Both the position numbers and the translations under genes were made by a program. Of a stretch of 64,000 nucleotides of DNA, positions 38,198-50,599 are shown piece by piece. The first letter of the stretch is position 1. The number at the start of each line of letters is the position of its first letter. Location: the NCBI GenBank assembly GCA_021397835.1, contig JAJFZO010000799.1, positions 1,054,001 through 1,118,000 of the forward strand, given 5' to 3'. Source of the stretch: Moringa oleifera. Its lineage: Eukaryota > Streptophyta > Magnoliopsida > Brassicales > Moringaceae. The notes beneath the pieces were generated by a model that saw nothing but the letters and a program-made list of their open reading frames with translations, ran no database searches and had not been told where the DNA came from.

Positions 38198-39241
38198 ATT
38201 ATTTTAGAACTATTAAGATATAAATGGACGCGACAATGTTGGTGGCAAAAAAGATTGGTGCATGAGGACTACACAGTTGTCAAAGAGAAGATAAAAGTGA
38301 TTGCAAAAATTTCTTTATTCATTTTTTGGTATGAAATGAAAGAAACAAAAAGGCTTTTCCAAAAACTCTTCTTTTTTTTTTTTTCTAAAAATAGATAGAT
38401 TAGAATATCAAAAGCTTAGGTTAAAAGCTCGAATTTTGTAAATGACAATAACTTAATAGAGTTCATTAAATTTCTTATTGTTAACTAGGCATATCACACT
38501 TATAAAACACCCCCTAATGCCATCATAGTAATAATTATACATATTTTTATCCACAAAATATACATACATATATTATCATACCTGTAAAAAGGCGCAAGAA
38601 CAACACCAGTAGCCCTTTGCAACATTCTTCACAAATTCAAGCTCCACAGAGGTGCAAAGTCCAGAGTTCCACCATTTGGCCAGAACAATAAAATTTTCCT
38701 TTCTCTTTCAAAAGACGAAACAGAAAGAAACTATCTTATTACTTCACATTCTAGATATCCAATCAAACAAATCAATCCTGAAGAAATTAAGTAAAAACCA
38801 TCCAAGATAATGTCCCACAACTGATAACAAGAGAAACCTGCAAAATTTTCACTTTTCATCCTTTGTTTGCTGAAAAGACTTAGCCAGCATATTATAGAAC
38901 AGGCTTGCATTCCATTAAGCACAGATTGTTCAAAGTAAGAGTTGGTAACTTTCTTCATCCATTCACACGTAAAACAGCAAGTGACAAACTACCATAAACC
39001 CAGTCAAGGAACAAATAATCAAGAGCAAAATATCTTTGCTCAGGCACATCCTTGCAAGTACTAAGCTGATGCCAAACAAATAAGAAGACGAAATGTAACA
39101 ACCGTCCACTCAAAGTTGCATAACCAGAAGAGAACAGTGATCCAGCAAGTGCACGTGATAAATCTATACAAGAAGGACCCAGATAGTCTTCTAAACAATT
39201 GCTTGTCAATTCTAACAATATCATATGAATTAAAACATGCC
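38198..39241. other. Unassigned; minus strand has splice-site-like borders
   Basis: No gene is proven. On the minus strand a stretch ending CCTTTTTACAG|GTATGA (near 38580) and the stretch above it have balanced composition like exons or untranslated exons. They could be the tail of the orphan gene fragment at 39242-39815. The frames 38955-39245 and 39061-39312 (-) overlap each other and show no domain. Confidence 0.35.
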
Positions 39242-39815
39242 TCAATGTCCATCCAGGAGGCTCTGAACAAAGCAGTTGTAGTGATCATGGTCATCACAAA
39301 GAGCAAGCACATGAACCTGCATGGTTAATGGAGTCCAAAATTAAATCACAAATAAAAAGAAGTATACGTAAATCTACACAAAGGAAGATTCCGTTTTTAC
39401 CTTTAACATAGCCTGGCAGGAGCCCAATGAAAGGCCAGCAATCATTGCCCTACTGGATATAAATAGGAAGATAACAATGAATCAATTGTAAGTAGAGCAC
39501 TCAACATTGTTTAGAAAGTGTAGAAACAGATTAAAAAGAATATGAACAAGTCCAAATCATGGTGAACTTCAAAACCTTAACAGGTCAATATCAACATTTC
39601 TTATGTCAAGAAAGATGCAGCCAATTTGGTCACCAGAGAAAGTACATTGTATGAGCATTATAAAATCTAGACCATTATAGTCAGTTAACTATAAAGAAGT
39701 TTTTTACCTCCTAGTTTAACAACATCTCCCAACAGGCTTTTAACTCTTTTGTGGAAGCTATCAAATTCAAAAGCACCATTCTCTCTGATTGGCAATGGAA
39801 ACCATAGCAATCAGA
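39242..39815 (-). pseudogene. Orphan gene fragment: three exon-like pieces
   Basis: On the minus strand three pieces look coding and are joined by plausible splice sites. A first piece above 39708 reads WFPLPIRENGAFEFDSFHKR then VKSLLGDVVKLG and ends at GGAG|GTAAAA. A second, 39401-39452, reads RAMIAGLSLGSCQAMLK between TATCCAG and AAAG|GTAAAA. A third, 39242-39316, starts after CCATGCAG and reads VHVLALCDDHDHYNCFVQSL, ending in TGA after LDGH. Pieces two and three join in frame, but the first and second do not (one base off). I do not recognise the protein. It may be a captured or degraded host gene, or the end of a real gene whose other exons I could not see. Confidence 0.4.
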
Positions 39816-40814
39816 TCCAAAGAAAGTGTCAATAGACCTTTTGGTTGAATCTCACAAAAATATAGCAAAAGGTTTCTTTCTTTTGTAAATGATGCATGGC
39901 TCATCTTATAGTGATTAATACCAACTTATAACAACTGCCACCATAAAAAGTATATAAAGCATGATGAATGCAACTCCAACCACTACCTCAAGGATAGGAC
40001 CTGATACTTGCAGCCATTCTCCTCTGTTGAAAACAGGTTGTAGAGAAAAATTCATGTCATATTATCAGGCCAAGTATAAGTCTACATCAAGATTTCCAGA
40101 AGACTCCAACAGACCACAATCTAAGGCCCTAACAGAAGCACTAAACAGTTAACTGCCAACATGCAATTGCAGGGGAATATCGAGGACGAACATGAAACTG
40201 TTCACACCATTGATGGAAGCAAGAGAAGACGAAAACTGGATTTTTACATCCTTATAGGAATTTATAAGGGTAAATATTCAATTTTCTCCATTTTTTATTG
40301 TTAAGGATATTTAGATAATTTTAAGATATTTTAGGATTTTAGAAATAAGGTTTACATTTAAAAGTAAGAAAAAACAGAATCAGGACAATCAGTAGAATTA
40401 TTTGTTTTTCTTTTCAGTTACTTTCCTTTTCCTTATGACTAGGGTTACGGGTTCATCTTTCCAGTAGGGTTTGGTGCTTGTGAATATCTAGATTACCTGA
40501 ATGTTGAATGTTTGAGACACACTTGTTTTGGTACAATTATAAAAGTATTGAGATCTGATTTCAGTTGTTTGAATCCCAACAGACTACTTTGTTTCGATTA
40601 TTGTTAGTTCTTCCCAAAATCCACTAATTTCTCAACAGTCCTAGTTGTCCTACATCAATTTTTTTACATGTAGAACGTGAAACATAGTAGTGCCAAGAGA
40701 CAATGGCGTGGCACCAAAAAGACTAAAGTAAGGGGCACAGAGACTAATAGATAGAATAGAGTGAAGAGAGAAAGGATAAGACAAGGCTCAGAAATAGAAG
40801 AATCTCAAAGTGAT
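39816..40814. other. Unassigned region
   Basis: A short plus-strand frame at 39961-40152 has no domain. Composition is slightly less AT-rich than the flanks and might include further degraded exons of the minus-strand fragment, but no motif supports this. Confidence 0.4.
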
Positions 40815-41169
40815 GGAACTGGGGTATGAAAAGCTATAAGAAAAGGTTGAGACATAGTAAAACCACAAGTTGGGTTCAAAGTTGGGAAGGGCAACAACAA
40901 AGTTAACTTTATATTATCTACGAGGCACCAATTGAGCACCATCCATGTACAAAACGTTAGTTAGATCTTATCTAAAAGTGAGGACATCGGTAAACTCTAC
41001 CATGTCCTCCTCATTTACAAAAGAATCTCCTGTTACCTATAATTTAAGAATATGAATCTACCTATCCCTTAACACACTAAGAGACGTTTCCATCCCTTCA
41101 AAAGCCCTCCTATTTTTTTTTTTTCTTTCCACAGAAGCCAAAAGATGAGAAGCAGAATCAGTGCAGTAG
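40815..41169 (-). mobile_element. Rearranged LINE fragment: direct piece plus inverted 3' end
   Basis: Bases 40815-40899 repeat 41271-41353 in the same orientation. Directly joined to them, 40902-41169 is the reverse complement of the LINE 3' end at 41998-42271. The inverted piece keeps the sequence up to gttaac near the LINE end but lacks the poly(A). The order (upstream piece, then inverted 3' end) is not the usual twin-priming product, so a later rearrangement or template switch is likely. Confidence 0.7.
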
Positions 41170-41270
41170 CTTTCTTTTTTACCCCCTAGGTCCTTATGCC
41201 TACCTAGGACTCAATTCCACTACCACCGAACCTGATGTCACCTAAACGCACATGTTAGGTTTAAAGTCAT

Positions 41271-42298
41271 GAAACTAAGGTATGGAAAGTTATAAGAAAA
41301 GGTCGGGACATTGTAAAACTATATGTTAGGTTCAAAGTTGGGAAGGGTAACAACATTAAATTTTGGTATGATTTATGGTATGGGAAGCAACTGCTTAGGG
41401 TGGCATTTTCGAGAGTATATCAACTTACTTGTAATAAGAAAGCATGGGTAAAAGAGTACCTATCTATACGAGGAGGAAAGCGACATGGGAGATTACATTT
41501 AGAAGGAAATTACAGGACTGGGAAACGAGACTGGTTAGGCAGTTTCTAGAGCATATTTAAAACATCAAACCAGAATTCAGCACTAAAGATAGGGTTGTTT
41601 GGAGGAGTGAGAAAGAAAGAAAATTTTCGGTCAAATTCCTTTTCAAGAAGATAGTGGCAGTCCAAGAAGGAGAGATGATGAATAATATACCATGAAAGTT
41701 TATTTGCAAGGTTGGAACACTCCCGAAAGTGGCATTTTTTACATGGGAGGCGGCTTGTGGTAAAACACTAACCCTTGACAATTTACTGAAAAGGGGAATC
41801 AAGCTTCCGAATAGGTGTTTTCTATGCAAAGAAGATGCAGAAATGGTGAATCATGTAACGCTTTGGTTTAACTGGTCCAAAGAGATGTGGAAGAGTGTGT
41901 TGCTTTTGCTAGGGCAAGTTTGGGTGACATTGGGATCGGCGGTAGCAAAATTTAATGCTTGAGTAGGCATAACAACCGGAGGGTTAAAAAAGAAAACTAC
42001 TGCACTGATTTCGCTTCTCATCTTTTGGCTTCTGTGGAGAGAAAGAAACAGGAGGGCATTTCAAAGGATGAAAACGTTCCTTAGTGTGTTAAGGAGTTTG
42101 TTAAGGAGTAGATGGATTCATATTTGTAAATTATGGATAAAACGGAATTCTTTTATAAATGAGGAGGACCTTGTAAAGTTCATTGATGTCCTCACTTTTA
42201 GATAGGATCTCACTAATATTTTGTACATGGGTGGCATCCACTTGGTGCCTCATAGGTAATATAAAGTTAACTCTGTTTTCGATTAAAAAAAAAAAAAT
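41271..42298 (+). mobile_element. LINE (non-LTR retrotransposon) 3' end with zf-RVT domain
   Basis: The plus strand encodes the C-terminal region after the reverse transcriptase of plant LINEs: a KFWYDLWYGKQLLRVAF segment, then KVAFFTWEAACGKTLTLDNL, RCFLCKEDAEMVNHVTL and LISLLIFWLLWRERNRRAF. This is the zinc-binding reverse-transcriptase-associated domain (zf-RVT, PF13966), with C..C and H preserved. Frameshifts near 41640 and a stop after FNA (41962) show decay. It ends in a run of 13 A at 42286-42298, the expected LINE tail. It is 5' truncated, as most LINE copies are. Confidence 0.85.
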
Positions 42299-45200
42299 GC
42301 AAGAATCTGAAAGTAGAAAGAGGAGCAGAAAACAGAAGGGAGGAAATGCACAGAGGAACAGAAATCAAGCTATCATATTTGTACACTTATTTTTCAAATC
42401 AAAACCCTTCTAATCCAGGAAATGGTGGCATATTTCTATAAAGCAATCCAGGACAGCCACAACAAGGAAACCATATAACTAGTTCACTAACCCTAAAAAC
42501 CCCTAGAATATTGCCTCTTGATATCAAGAAAAGAAAAATTATAAAACAATCCAAAATAACCAATACACCAAAACTTTCTAAAAGATAGAAAAAAAAAATC
42601 TCTTAATTCCAATCATCACCACATCACCTAAAACTAAATCTGGGTAAACAAGGCATTACCTGGGTGTCAATAGACAAATTGTTGTTTGTTGGCTACACTA
42701 CCTCGCAAGGATCTAGAAGAGCTTCACCAATGACCTGCCTACAAATAATGTTCAAAAATATTACTTCACTGCAGAACTTCATAAGGTGACATAACTTAGC
42801 ATCCCCTCTCATCTCTCTATCCTCATCCCTCTGTCCATCTCAGTACATACAACACAAAAATCTAATGAAACTTTAAAAAAAGCATAATCATGTGATTAAT
42901 GTTGAAGAATACACTATTTATCTTTATTATAAATTCAAGCAAAAACTCCAATCCATCATAATGCTGAGAATAATACCATCGTGAGTGAAAGCTAATTCTT
43001 GCGAGATTCATTATATGAAAAAGAATAAAATGAAAAAGAAAGAAATGCGCTGTTTATGTACAAATATTTAGAAGTTAGAAAAAACCAGCAACATGCTAGC
43101 ACAATATAATCAGACTCTCACTCTGGTCTGATGCTGTTAATTTTCCTTCATAGCTTCAGATACAGCTCATGAGCTGAGCAGTGTCTTTTCTAAGTTTTGC
43201 TTTTAAGGAGATGGAAACTGATTATAAAGAGTAAATTATCATAGCACCAATTATTCCCATTACCATGAAGTGCATCAAACTTATTCATCTCTTTCTGCCA
43301 ACCACAAGCCCTCCCCCACCCCAAAAAGCAAAAAAAGAAAAAAAAAACTGAAAAAGGACACAAATACAATAAAATTAAAAGAACATGTGCAAATGAGTAA
43401 AACCAAAAACAAAAAAAAACAAAAAAAAAAACAACAACAACTGAAACCACTAAAAGACTGAACAGGCTTATTTAGATGCTGAAATTCTGAATAAGCATAA
43501 CTGAGAAACAAGCATCAAATATGCCCATATCAAGTAACATATAAAGGAGATTTCAACAAGCATGAAAACCATTCCAATTAGCATAAGGCAAGTTATGTGT
43601 AGCATTCTCTTTTTCAGCTTTGGGGGCCCAAATAGTAGGGCCAGCACCAAGAGGTCTGGTCAATTCAAGTTCCCTCAGAAACCAAAGATCCTTACTGATG
43701 AGGGCACAACTAATAATTGGGATACAAATCTATCCAAATTCCAACTGGACCAGTTACCGGGCTCCAGCTAAATGGTTGGAGATTTTAGGACCTATCTTGA
43801 TTGGTTTCACTAGTTCTTGGCGGGGTTCATATCACTTACAGATATGAGATTGATAAGAGACTGAAATGCAAAACATGGAACAAAGCTTAACTACTCATAC
43901 TGGAAATAATTGACAATTCAAACTATTAAGGAATCTATAGCATGCAGACAAAGGATTTCTTAGCAAAGGTCTCACGTAGAGAAAAAGAAAACATGACTCA
44001 TCCAATCTCACCATGTTTGTGAGTTAGATCCACCAATAGGAATAGCAATATGGCTTTTTTCCTCTAGCAACTTTTCTTGCAAAGGATTAGTAAGCCAAAT
44101 AGTTGTATCAAAATGGCATTATATAATTATCAATTACAAGCATCTAGTATAATTTTCCTTGGTAAAACTCAGTCTTTGAGTGAAGAGATCTACAGTTCAA
44201 GGTTACTAGGCCATGTCATCTTGGGGATTGCACGTATTTTGACTTCAATAATAGGTGCTTCCTTTGCCACTAAGGGCCCATCCTATGTTGCTAAGTGGCA
44301 AAATATTCACAAACAAGGAAGACCCAAAGGGAAACTGGTTTCAAAAGACTAGTGAAAGATACCACAAACACATGAAATAGAGCTGATACTTATGTATACT
44401 AAGTTTAACTACATGATTGTATTTGAAAATACTAGTGCCAAATCAAAGAAGGACTAGGCACTACTAGCCACACAAAACATGTGCTCGTAAACAAGCACGG
44501 AGAGACTAACTCAACAGATCACTGAAAGGAGAATGACATACATCTCGACACAACTTCCATAACGAGATAATGCCACTGACAACTCCCATTCACATGAACA
44601 AGCACTCAGATGATTCAACAAATATCATCCAACAATAACTATATGTTTTTCAATTAAGGATTTACAAAAGAAAGTGAGCTTTTACAAGCTTTATAAACAA
44701 TTTTGTATTAATATAATGCAAAGCAAAATAACTTCCCAATATAGTGATCCATGTCAAGTTAGCACAATTAAAAGGCCTGATCCCACCAAACACCTCCACG
44801 GAGAGAGAGAGAGAGAGAGATAGAGAGAGAATGTAAGTGAAATCAAGAATATAAACTGGGGCATATCATACAGCCTTCATAATATCTACAATAAAAGAAA
44901 TTACAAATAGTTCCACAACTCCTAATAGGATAGGTAGCAACTTTAGGAGTTGAAAGAAACTTTATAAACCTGAATCAGTTCAGAACTCCACCTAATATGC
45001 TTCCTACAATCCATAAAAAGTAACTTCCAAGGACTACAAGGTTCCAATTAGACCTCACATGTAATGAAAGTATTAGCAAGTAAGCTTTGTTACATTTTAA
45101 GTTCAAAACTCCTCCAAATACTTTCTTGCAATCTATAATAAAAAATATTCAGAGAATTACCAGGTTTCAAGTTTGATCTGACATATAATTTTGAGGCACG

Positions 45201-45427
45201 AGCCAAACTTTTTCACAATGATGCTTTAATTGAAGAATAGAACTCCAAAGCAACAAGATCAGCAACAGATTGGCAACCAACAAATCTTCAAGGATCTGGT
45301 TTAAGGGTTCATCACCATTCCTTTATCCACGTTCTCCAGTTATATAGCTCTAGATTACCAAAAATGAGCTAAAAGAAAACGTGAAAATGTACTTGGAAAG
45401 AGAAGGTTCAACAACTCCCAGATCTCC
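42299..45427. other. Unassigned region downstream of the PPR gene
   Basis: No gene recognised. On the minus strand a short piece near 42700-42745 reads QVIGEALLDPCEVV after a TTATTTGTAG acceptor and looks coding, possibly a relic exon. A lysine-rich frame at 43270-43461 is a product of poly(A) runs. A GA microsatellite lies at 44801. The 3' untranslated region of the PPR gene should occupy the bases just below 45428. Confidence 0.45.
44801..44830. repeat. GA microsatellite
   Basis: About fifteen GA units with a single T interruption at 44821. Confidence 0.95.
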
Positions 45428-47302
45428 TCACTTCGACCTTAGGCTTATACTCTTCCGTTTCTCATTCAGTGCAAAACGTCTTGCCATAGCAGGATTGTAA
45501 AACTTCCTCATATGTTCTGAGAGTCTGTGAATGGCATGGAGATCGCCAATTACAGAAAGCTGCATTAGAAAGGAGTCAAACATGCGGTAGGGTAATTTCA
45601 ATCCTTTGTTCACAACATCTTCCAAAAGTAAACATGCATCTTTCACCCTGTTGCAGCCAAAAAGCCCATCAATCATCACACAAAAAGTATCAGTGTCCTG
45701 TGCACAGCCCCTCATGTCCATCTCATGCCAGGTCTCGTATGCACCATCAGGATCACCCATCTCAAAAAACATTGAAATCAGCATAGTATAAGTTTGGACA
45801 CTAGGCACGCAGCCAACCTCGATCATTCTTCCATAAAGCTTAAGTGCTTCTTCACTCTTCTTATTTTCACAAAGAACCTTGAGGAAGCAATTATAAGTAA
45901 CTATATCAGTTGGGTAACCTTTGTTGCCCATCTCTTCCAAAAATTTGTATGCTTCCCTAACCTTCCCACATAAACACATCCCCTCAATAACTTGCTTGAA
46001 TGTCGAAACATCAGGAAGGCACCCACTGTTTACCATTTGGCCGATAAGTTTAAAGCATTCCTCCATTCTATTGCTTTGGACTAAGGCCACAATCATAATT
46101 GCAAAGGTCTTTGCAGTGGGAGAAGACATTGTCGAACCTTTGGTTCTCATGAACTCAAAAAGCTCAGCTGCCTCAGTGACCATCCCAGCTTTGCAAAAGG
46201 AATCAATGGCAGTATTATATGTAAAATTATCGGGGGTATGACCCATTTGAATCATTTCTTCAAGTAACCTCATTCCTCTTGTTGGGTTTCTAACTCTACA
46301 CCAACCAAAAAACAATATATTGTATGTATCTGCTTCCGGTTTAACCTTACTCTTCATCCTCTTAAACATGGCCTCAGCTTCCCCCACTAAACTACATTTA
46401 CACAAAGCTTCCAACAAGAAATTAAAAGCATTGATTTCTGGCTGCGTTTTCACCCTTATTCGCTTCTTTTTTGCAAATTTCTGAACATGGGTCAGGTACT
46501 TCTCACAGTATTTTCTCAAAATAGTTAACAACACATCAGCAGGAACAGCATTTTTGTTGCTCCTCTTCATGTAATCGAGCATATCACAGATTATTCTAAA
46601 CTGCTTCACCTTGTACTTTGTACTGGACAATATGTCAATCATATTGTTATAAGCGCAAAGCTCATGGGAATAATTCTCTTGATGTCCCACCCATGTAAAA
46701 AACCTAAATGCTAATTTCTCCTCATACCGAATTCTTTGCAAGATCTCAACTACCAGAGGAGTCGTCAACTTAACCTCGATTTTATCTAGTGCTTCCTCCA
46801 TGTTGTCATATGCGTTAGAATTTTCCATAATGGCTTCATATACCTTGGCGACATGGCTATCTAAACTCTTGTCCCTAAAATCACTTACAGCATAACCAAA
46901 TGTTGGATTTGAGGACACTGTCCCCGAACAAAATGAGCGCGTGCAAGCCCTAACGGCAACAAAAGAATTAAGTAGTAAAAATTTACCTAAATTTAGATGT
47001 GGGTTTGCTAGTGGCGGCGACATAGGATAGAATGAATTCCGAGAAACCACCACATTTGGAACATGACAAATTGGTTCAATTGGTAGCCTTGTACTTCTAT
47101 AGCAGGGAAAGGAAACAGAAGGATTTTTAGAAGCAAATAAATAAGCAAATAGCCGTCTCATATTGCGGGCTAAATTGAATAGAACTAATGCCTCGTCCGC
47201 ATTTGACCCAAAAGTTTTCAGAAGTGAGAAAAAGGGGGGGGGGGAAGACTTCAGACGGGTTGCAGAGGCAGTTAAACGCCCTGAGATGGCTCTCTTCCTC
47301 AA
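45428..47302 (-). CDS. P-class pentatricopeptide-repeat protein, probably mitochondrial
   Basis: A 624-residue intronless frame. PPR proteins bind organelle RNA in sequence-specific fashion and act in its processing, stability or translation. Eight tandem 35-residue repeats are seen: 289-323 (INAFNFLLEALCKCSLVGEA), 324-358 (DTYNILFFGWCRVRNPTRGM), 359-396, 397-431, 432-466, 467-501 (VTYNCFLKVLCENKKSEEAL), 502-536 and 537-571. A degenerate one lies near 217-254. There is no E, E+ or DYW tail, so it is P-class. The first 130 residues are rich in Arg, Ser and Leu and poor in acid, as in a mitochondrial targeting peptide. A second ATG at codon 48 (47159-47161) begins MRRLFAYLFASKNPSVSF and may be the true start; the first 47 codons include a run of nine C on the plus strand. 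The family resembles Arabidopsis At1g73400-type proteins from memory, which I cannot confirm. Confidence 0.93.
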   Translation of the reverse strand: MRKRAISGRLTASATRLKSSPPPFFSLLKTFGSNADEALVLFNLARNMRRLFAYLFASKNPSVSFPCYRSTRLPIEPICHVPNVVVSRNSFYPMSPPLANPHLNLGKFLLLNSFVAVRACTRSFCSGTVSSNPTFGYAVSDFRDKSLDSHVAKVYEAIMENSNAYDNMEEALDKIEVKLTTPLVVEILQRIRYEEKLAFRFFTWVGHQENYSHELCAYNNMIDILSSTKYKVKQFRIICDMLDYMKRSNKNAVPADVLLTILRKYCEKYLTHVQKFAKKKRIRVKTQPEINAFNFLLEALCKCSLVGEAEAMFKRMKSKVKPEADTYNILFFGWCRVRNPTRGMRLLEEMIQMGHTPDNFTYNTAIDSFCKAGMVTEAAELFEFMRTKGSTMSSPTAKTFAIMIVALVQSNRMEECFKLIGQMVNSGCLPDVSTFKQVIEGMCLCGKVREAYKFLEEMGNKGYPTDIVTYNCFLKVLCENKKSEEALKLYGRMIEVGCVPSVQTYTMLISMFFEMGDPDGAYETWHEMDMRGCAQDTDTFCVMIDGLFGCNRVKDACLLLEDVVNKGLKLPYRMFDSFLMQLSVIGDLHAIHRLSEHMRKFYNPAMARRFALNEKRKSISLRSK

Positions 47303-48984
47303 CTCTTAAAAGGGGAAGATTTTACCTTATATGGGAAACAATTTCAATTCAAGACTAGTTAAGACAACGAGAGAAAGAGAGAGACAGAGAAAGAGGTAAA
47401 CCACCTATAAGAGCGGAGAGATAGAGAAAAAGCATTTGCCGCATTACCTTGTTAGAATGTGGAGCTCTACGGTAAGTTCCTTACATGTAATCGAAACCAT
47501 AAGAATTGAGAAAGCGGGATTTTGAATAGTTTCGTTATCCCACTTTTAGAAACTGAAATCAGAACCCTCCAAAAAACAATCAAACTTATTATTATTTATT
47601 TAAATTTTTTTATGATTGTATGTACATTTAATTAAAAATATATCATATTATAATAAATTTTATAATTTTAAAAAATATATATATCATTAATATTTTAAAA
47701 ATTATATTTAAAAAGTTTTGAAATAAAAAATTTACATATTAATTTTTTAATTTAAAAAATAAATTTATATTATTCATAAAAATTTAAATTTAAATCATAA
47801 ATATAAAATAAATTTTAAAACATAAAAAATTTTATGAAAAATAAAATAATAATTTTTTAATTTTATATTTAAAAGTAAATTAAGAGCAAAATAATAAGTT
47901 TACTCAACAAAAGGAATGGGAGTATCAATGGGATGAACTTTTTGATTTGTTATTTTTAATTTTTAATAAATAATTCTATTTTTATTTAATAATAAAATAG
48001 ATAATTTAACATAAGATTCATTTTGATTTTAAAAAACAAAAAAAAAATTATCATGATTGAGTGAAAACTAATGAAAAATGTAACCATCTCTAAGAATGGG
48101 CCTTCCAATAATCATTTTGAGTGTCATTAACTTCTAACAATTAAAAAATTAATTTTAAAAATTATCTCATGTGTATTTTATATTTTTATAATAATTCAAA
48201 TATAATTTTCTTTTTTATTTATGATGGAAATGCATCGACAATATGAAAAGATTAAAAAAATTACAGATTTTCTCTTCTTTTAAAATAATATAATGTATAC
48301 TTTAGTTTTTACATTAAATAATAAATTTAGCATAAAAAGATTTCATAGATTTTTTTTTTTTTTATGTTTAAGAGTTTTTATTCATCGTTCTTCCATTGTT
48401 TTTTAACCATTAATTCTCTCTATTTATCTTAAAAGATAGTCGTTTCTTTTTTCAATCTTAAGTTTGCTGCAGTTTTAAATTTAAAATATTTTACAAATAT
48501 TTTAGTTGAAGTGAAATATATTTATCGCTTTTCGAAATTATTAAATAATAATACATTTTGTTGAATACTATAGTTATCTTAGAGAAAAAATTTCTAATAA
48601 AAATTACAAAAATATTAAATTGGGATCAAATCCTAATCGAGAAATACATACTTAACTATGTTAAAAAGTTCATTTGGGTTCCTTTCTTCTTATCAAATAA
48701 TGAATGCTTTGAACTTTACCATGTTTTGTCTTATCATCATGGTTAGGTTTGTCATCATGCATTTTATATTGAAGTTTTATCGTATTATATTAAATCATGT
48801 GTTATTATAACGATAAAATTTTTATTCATATTATAATTATGTGAATTTATATTAATATTATGTTTTATTATTATATTAAAATTATATGTTATAATATTAA
48901 CGTCGCATCTTATTATTTAGCATCGTTAAGTTATTGTTTTGACTAAAAATGACAATTTTTGTTAGTAAAGTTAATTTTGAATGG
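47303..48984. other. PPR upstream region, then AT-rich DNA
   Basis: Just upstream of the PPR gene (about 47360-47430) a GA-rich leader-like stretch occurs, followed by balanced sequence to about 47580 that should hold the promoter. No clear TATA box can be fixed, as is common for PPR genes. From 47580 to 48984 the sequence is extremely AT-rich and holds nothing recognisable. Confidence 0.5.
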
Positions 48985-50165
48985 ATCACTTTAGTTTTAT
49001 TTTAAGTTGTTTTTATCATGTGTACTAGCTCTTAGACTAAGCTACTCCTTTATATTTAGCATATCAGATGACCTGCCTCATATCTCATTTATGTCATAAC
49101 AAAGGGGTATGACATTGATATTACTTATCATAAATCGACTGTTTTGTATAGGGTAACTAAGCTATTCTTTTTGCATAGGCATCGATTGATTTTGGTTAGT
49201 CTTGTCCGTACTAAGAAAATGATCTGAACTTTTGACTAGTTCGAGCATGGGAAGCCTAAACCCATCTTCATAACTTTAATGTGCACATTAGCCGTACTAA
49301 TAACACTTGCTAGACCAATAATTTAGTATAACATAACTTGTCCATGAGACATCTTTATAATCCATATAGGTATCAATTGGTTTTGGCTACCCTTGTCTTC
49401 ATCAAGAAAGTGTTTGGTAGGGGAAACCTAAACTTGTCTTCATACTTAATGTGCATATTAGCAATTGGACTAAGCCACTCTTTCATTTTTAGCACATCAG
49501 TTGACCACACTTACTCATGTCACGCTTATGTCGTAATGTGGGACATGACATACTCTACCACTCGAAACCATGTGCACTCTCACACATGACAGGGGATTAA
49601 AGTGACTTCTTCCAAGATCATAGCAATGATTCCATCCGTGCTCCTTTCATATCCATCCCGCCATAATAGGATCTAATGCAAATATTATACGATAGGTGCA
49701 AGTGTTTGGAGCATCAATATGCATTTGGCTTCCTTACTTGTTAATCCTTTCGTTTACCTTATAGAGGACCTACCTACTTTGGTTAGCGCACTTATAAGCA
49801 GATCAAGATGGGCACCTTTGGACTTATCTACCTCTAAGCTCACCTGGCTTATAGGTTTAGCTTTCTTATATATATGTCGACTTGTTTTGCTCAACCTTTA
49901 CTTTATAATAAAAATAGCTATAGCCGTTAATCACTTAGGCATGGGAGACCTAAACCTATCTTTATAGTTTTAACATGTGTGCTAGCCCTTAGATGAAGCC
50001 ATTTCTTCATGTTTAGTATACCAGCTAACCCTACTTGCTTGTGTTGTACTTGTAGCGTGTAACGTTGTTACCATTTATCACAAGCCAATAGTTTTAGATA
50101 GCATAACTTACCCATAGGGCACTTTTAAACTCATGTAACTTATCAGTTAAACCTTTTCATGTGGG
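48985..50165. repeat. Satellite-like tandem repeat, block 1
   Basis: Degenerate copies of three anchors recur: (a) a variant of agccactccttcatttttag followed by cacatcag and a stretch like tgctcatgtcacgctt; (b) ccgtgctccttt...catcccgccataat...tggcttccttacttgtt; (c) atagttttgcatag, gtaacttgcccat and agggcacctttagac. Anchor (a) occurs near 49040, 49470 and 49990, and (c) near 49130, 49320 and 50075. The copies are old and differ greatly. Frames inside are not genes. The same family continues in block 2. Confidence 0.7.
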
Positions 50166-50599
50166 TTGTAGACACTTTATTTTACCCTAAGAACTTTAAA
50201 GCTAAGATCTTCATAAGGAGAAATCTGTAAGTGAAAGAAGAGGTGTAAGGTCACAAGCCTGACATGGGGTTAACTTGAGGACTAGGATTGGGCTTAGTAT
50301 TGGATTGATGTAAAGCCTAATGTAGAAATGGAATCGGGATGACGAAATAAACTGATGCTATAAGATCAGGATTGGAATCATGACTTTGAAATTTTGAATT
50401 ATGATAAAACATGGGATCGAGATCGAGACAATATTTTTAAGTTGAAGTAAAGCTAGTGTGGGATCAGACATGTTTCATGAAGTTTAAAAACTTGATTGAG
50501 GTCCAATATAGTTAGATAATTAATCAGGGATCAAGATCGAACAAAGGATTGGAAAGGATAAGAAATTTCACACATTAAATTAAGAGAAATCTCTAAATG
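50166..50599. other. LTR-like start between satellite and Gag remnant
   Basis: The satellite stops abruptly at TGTAGACACTTTATTTTACC (50167), which looks like the start of a Tat-type gypsy LTR on the plus strand. No matching end was fixed, so it is only noted. Confidence 0.35.

Noticed and set aside
43190..43511. Phenylalanine-rich (minus) and lysine-rich (plus) frames
   Set aside because: Both are produced by A-rich tracts and no domain is present.
45606..46241. Plus-strand frames opposite the PPR gene
   Set aside because: Shadows of the minus-strand PPR reading frame.
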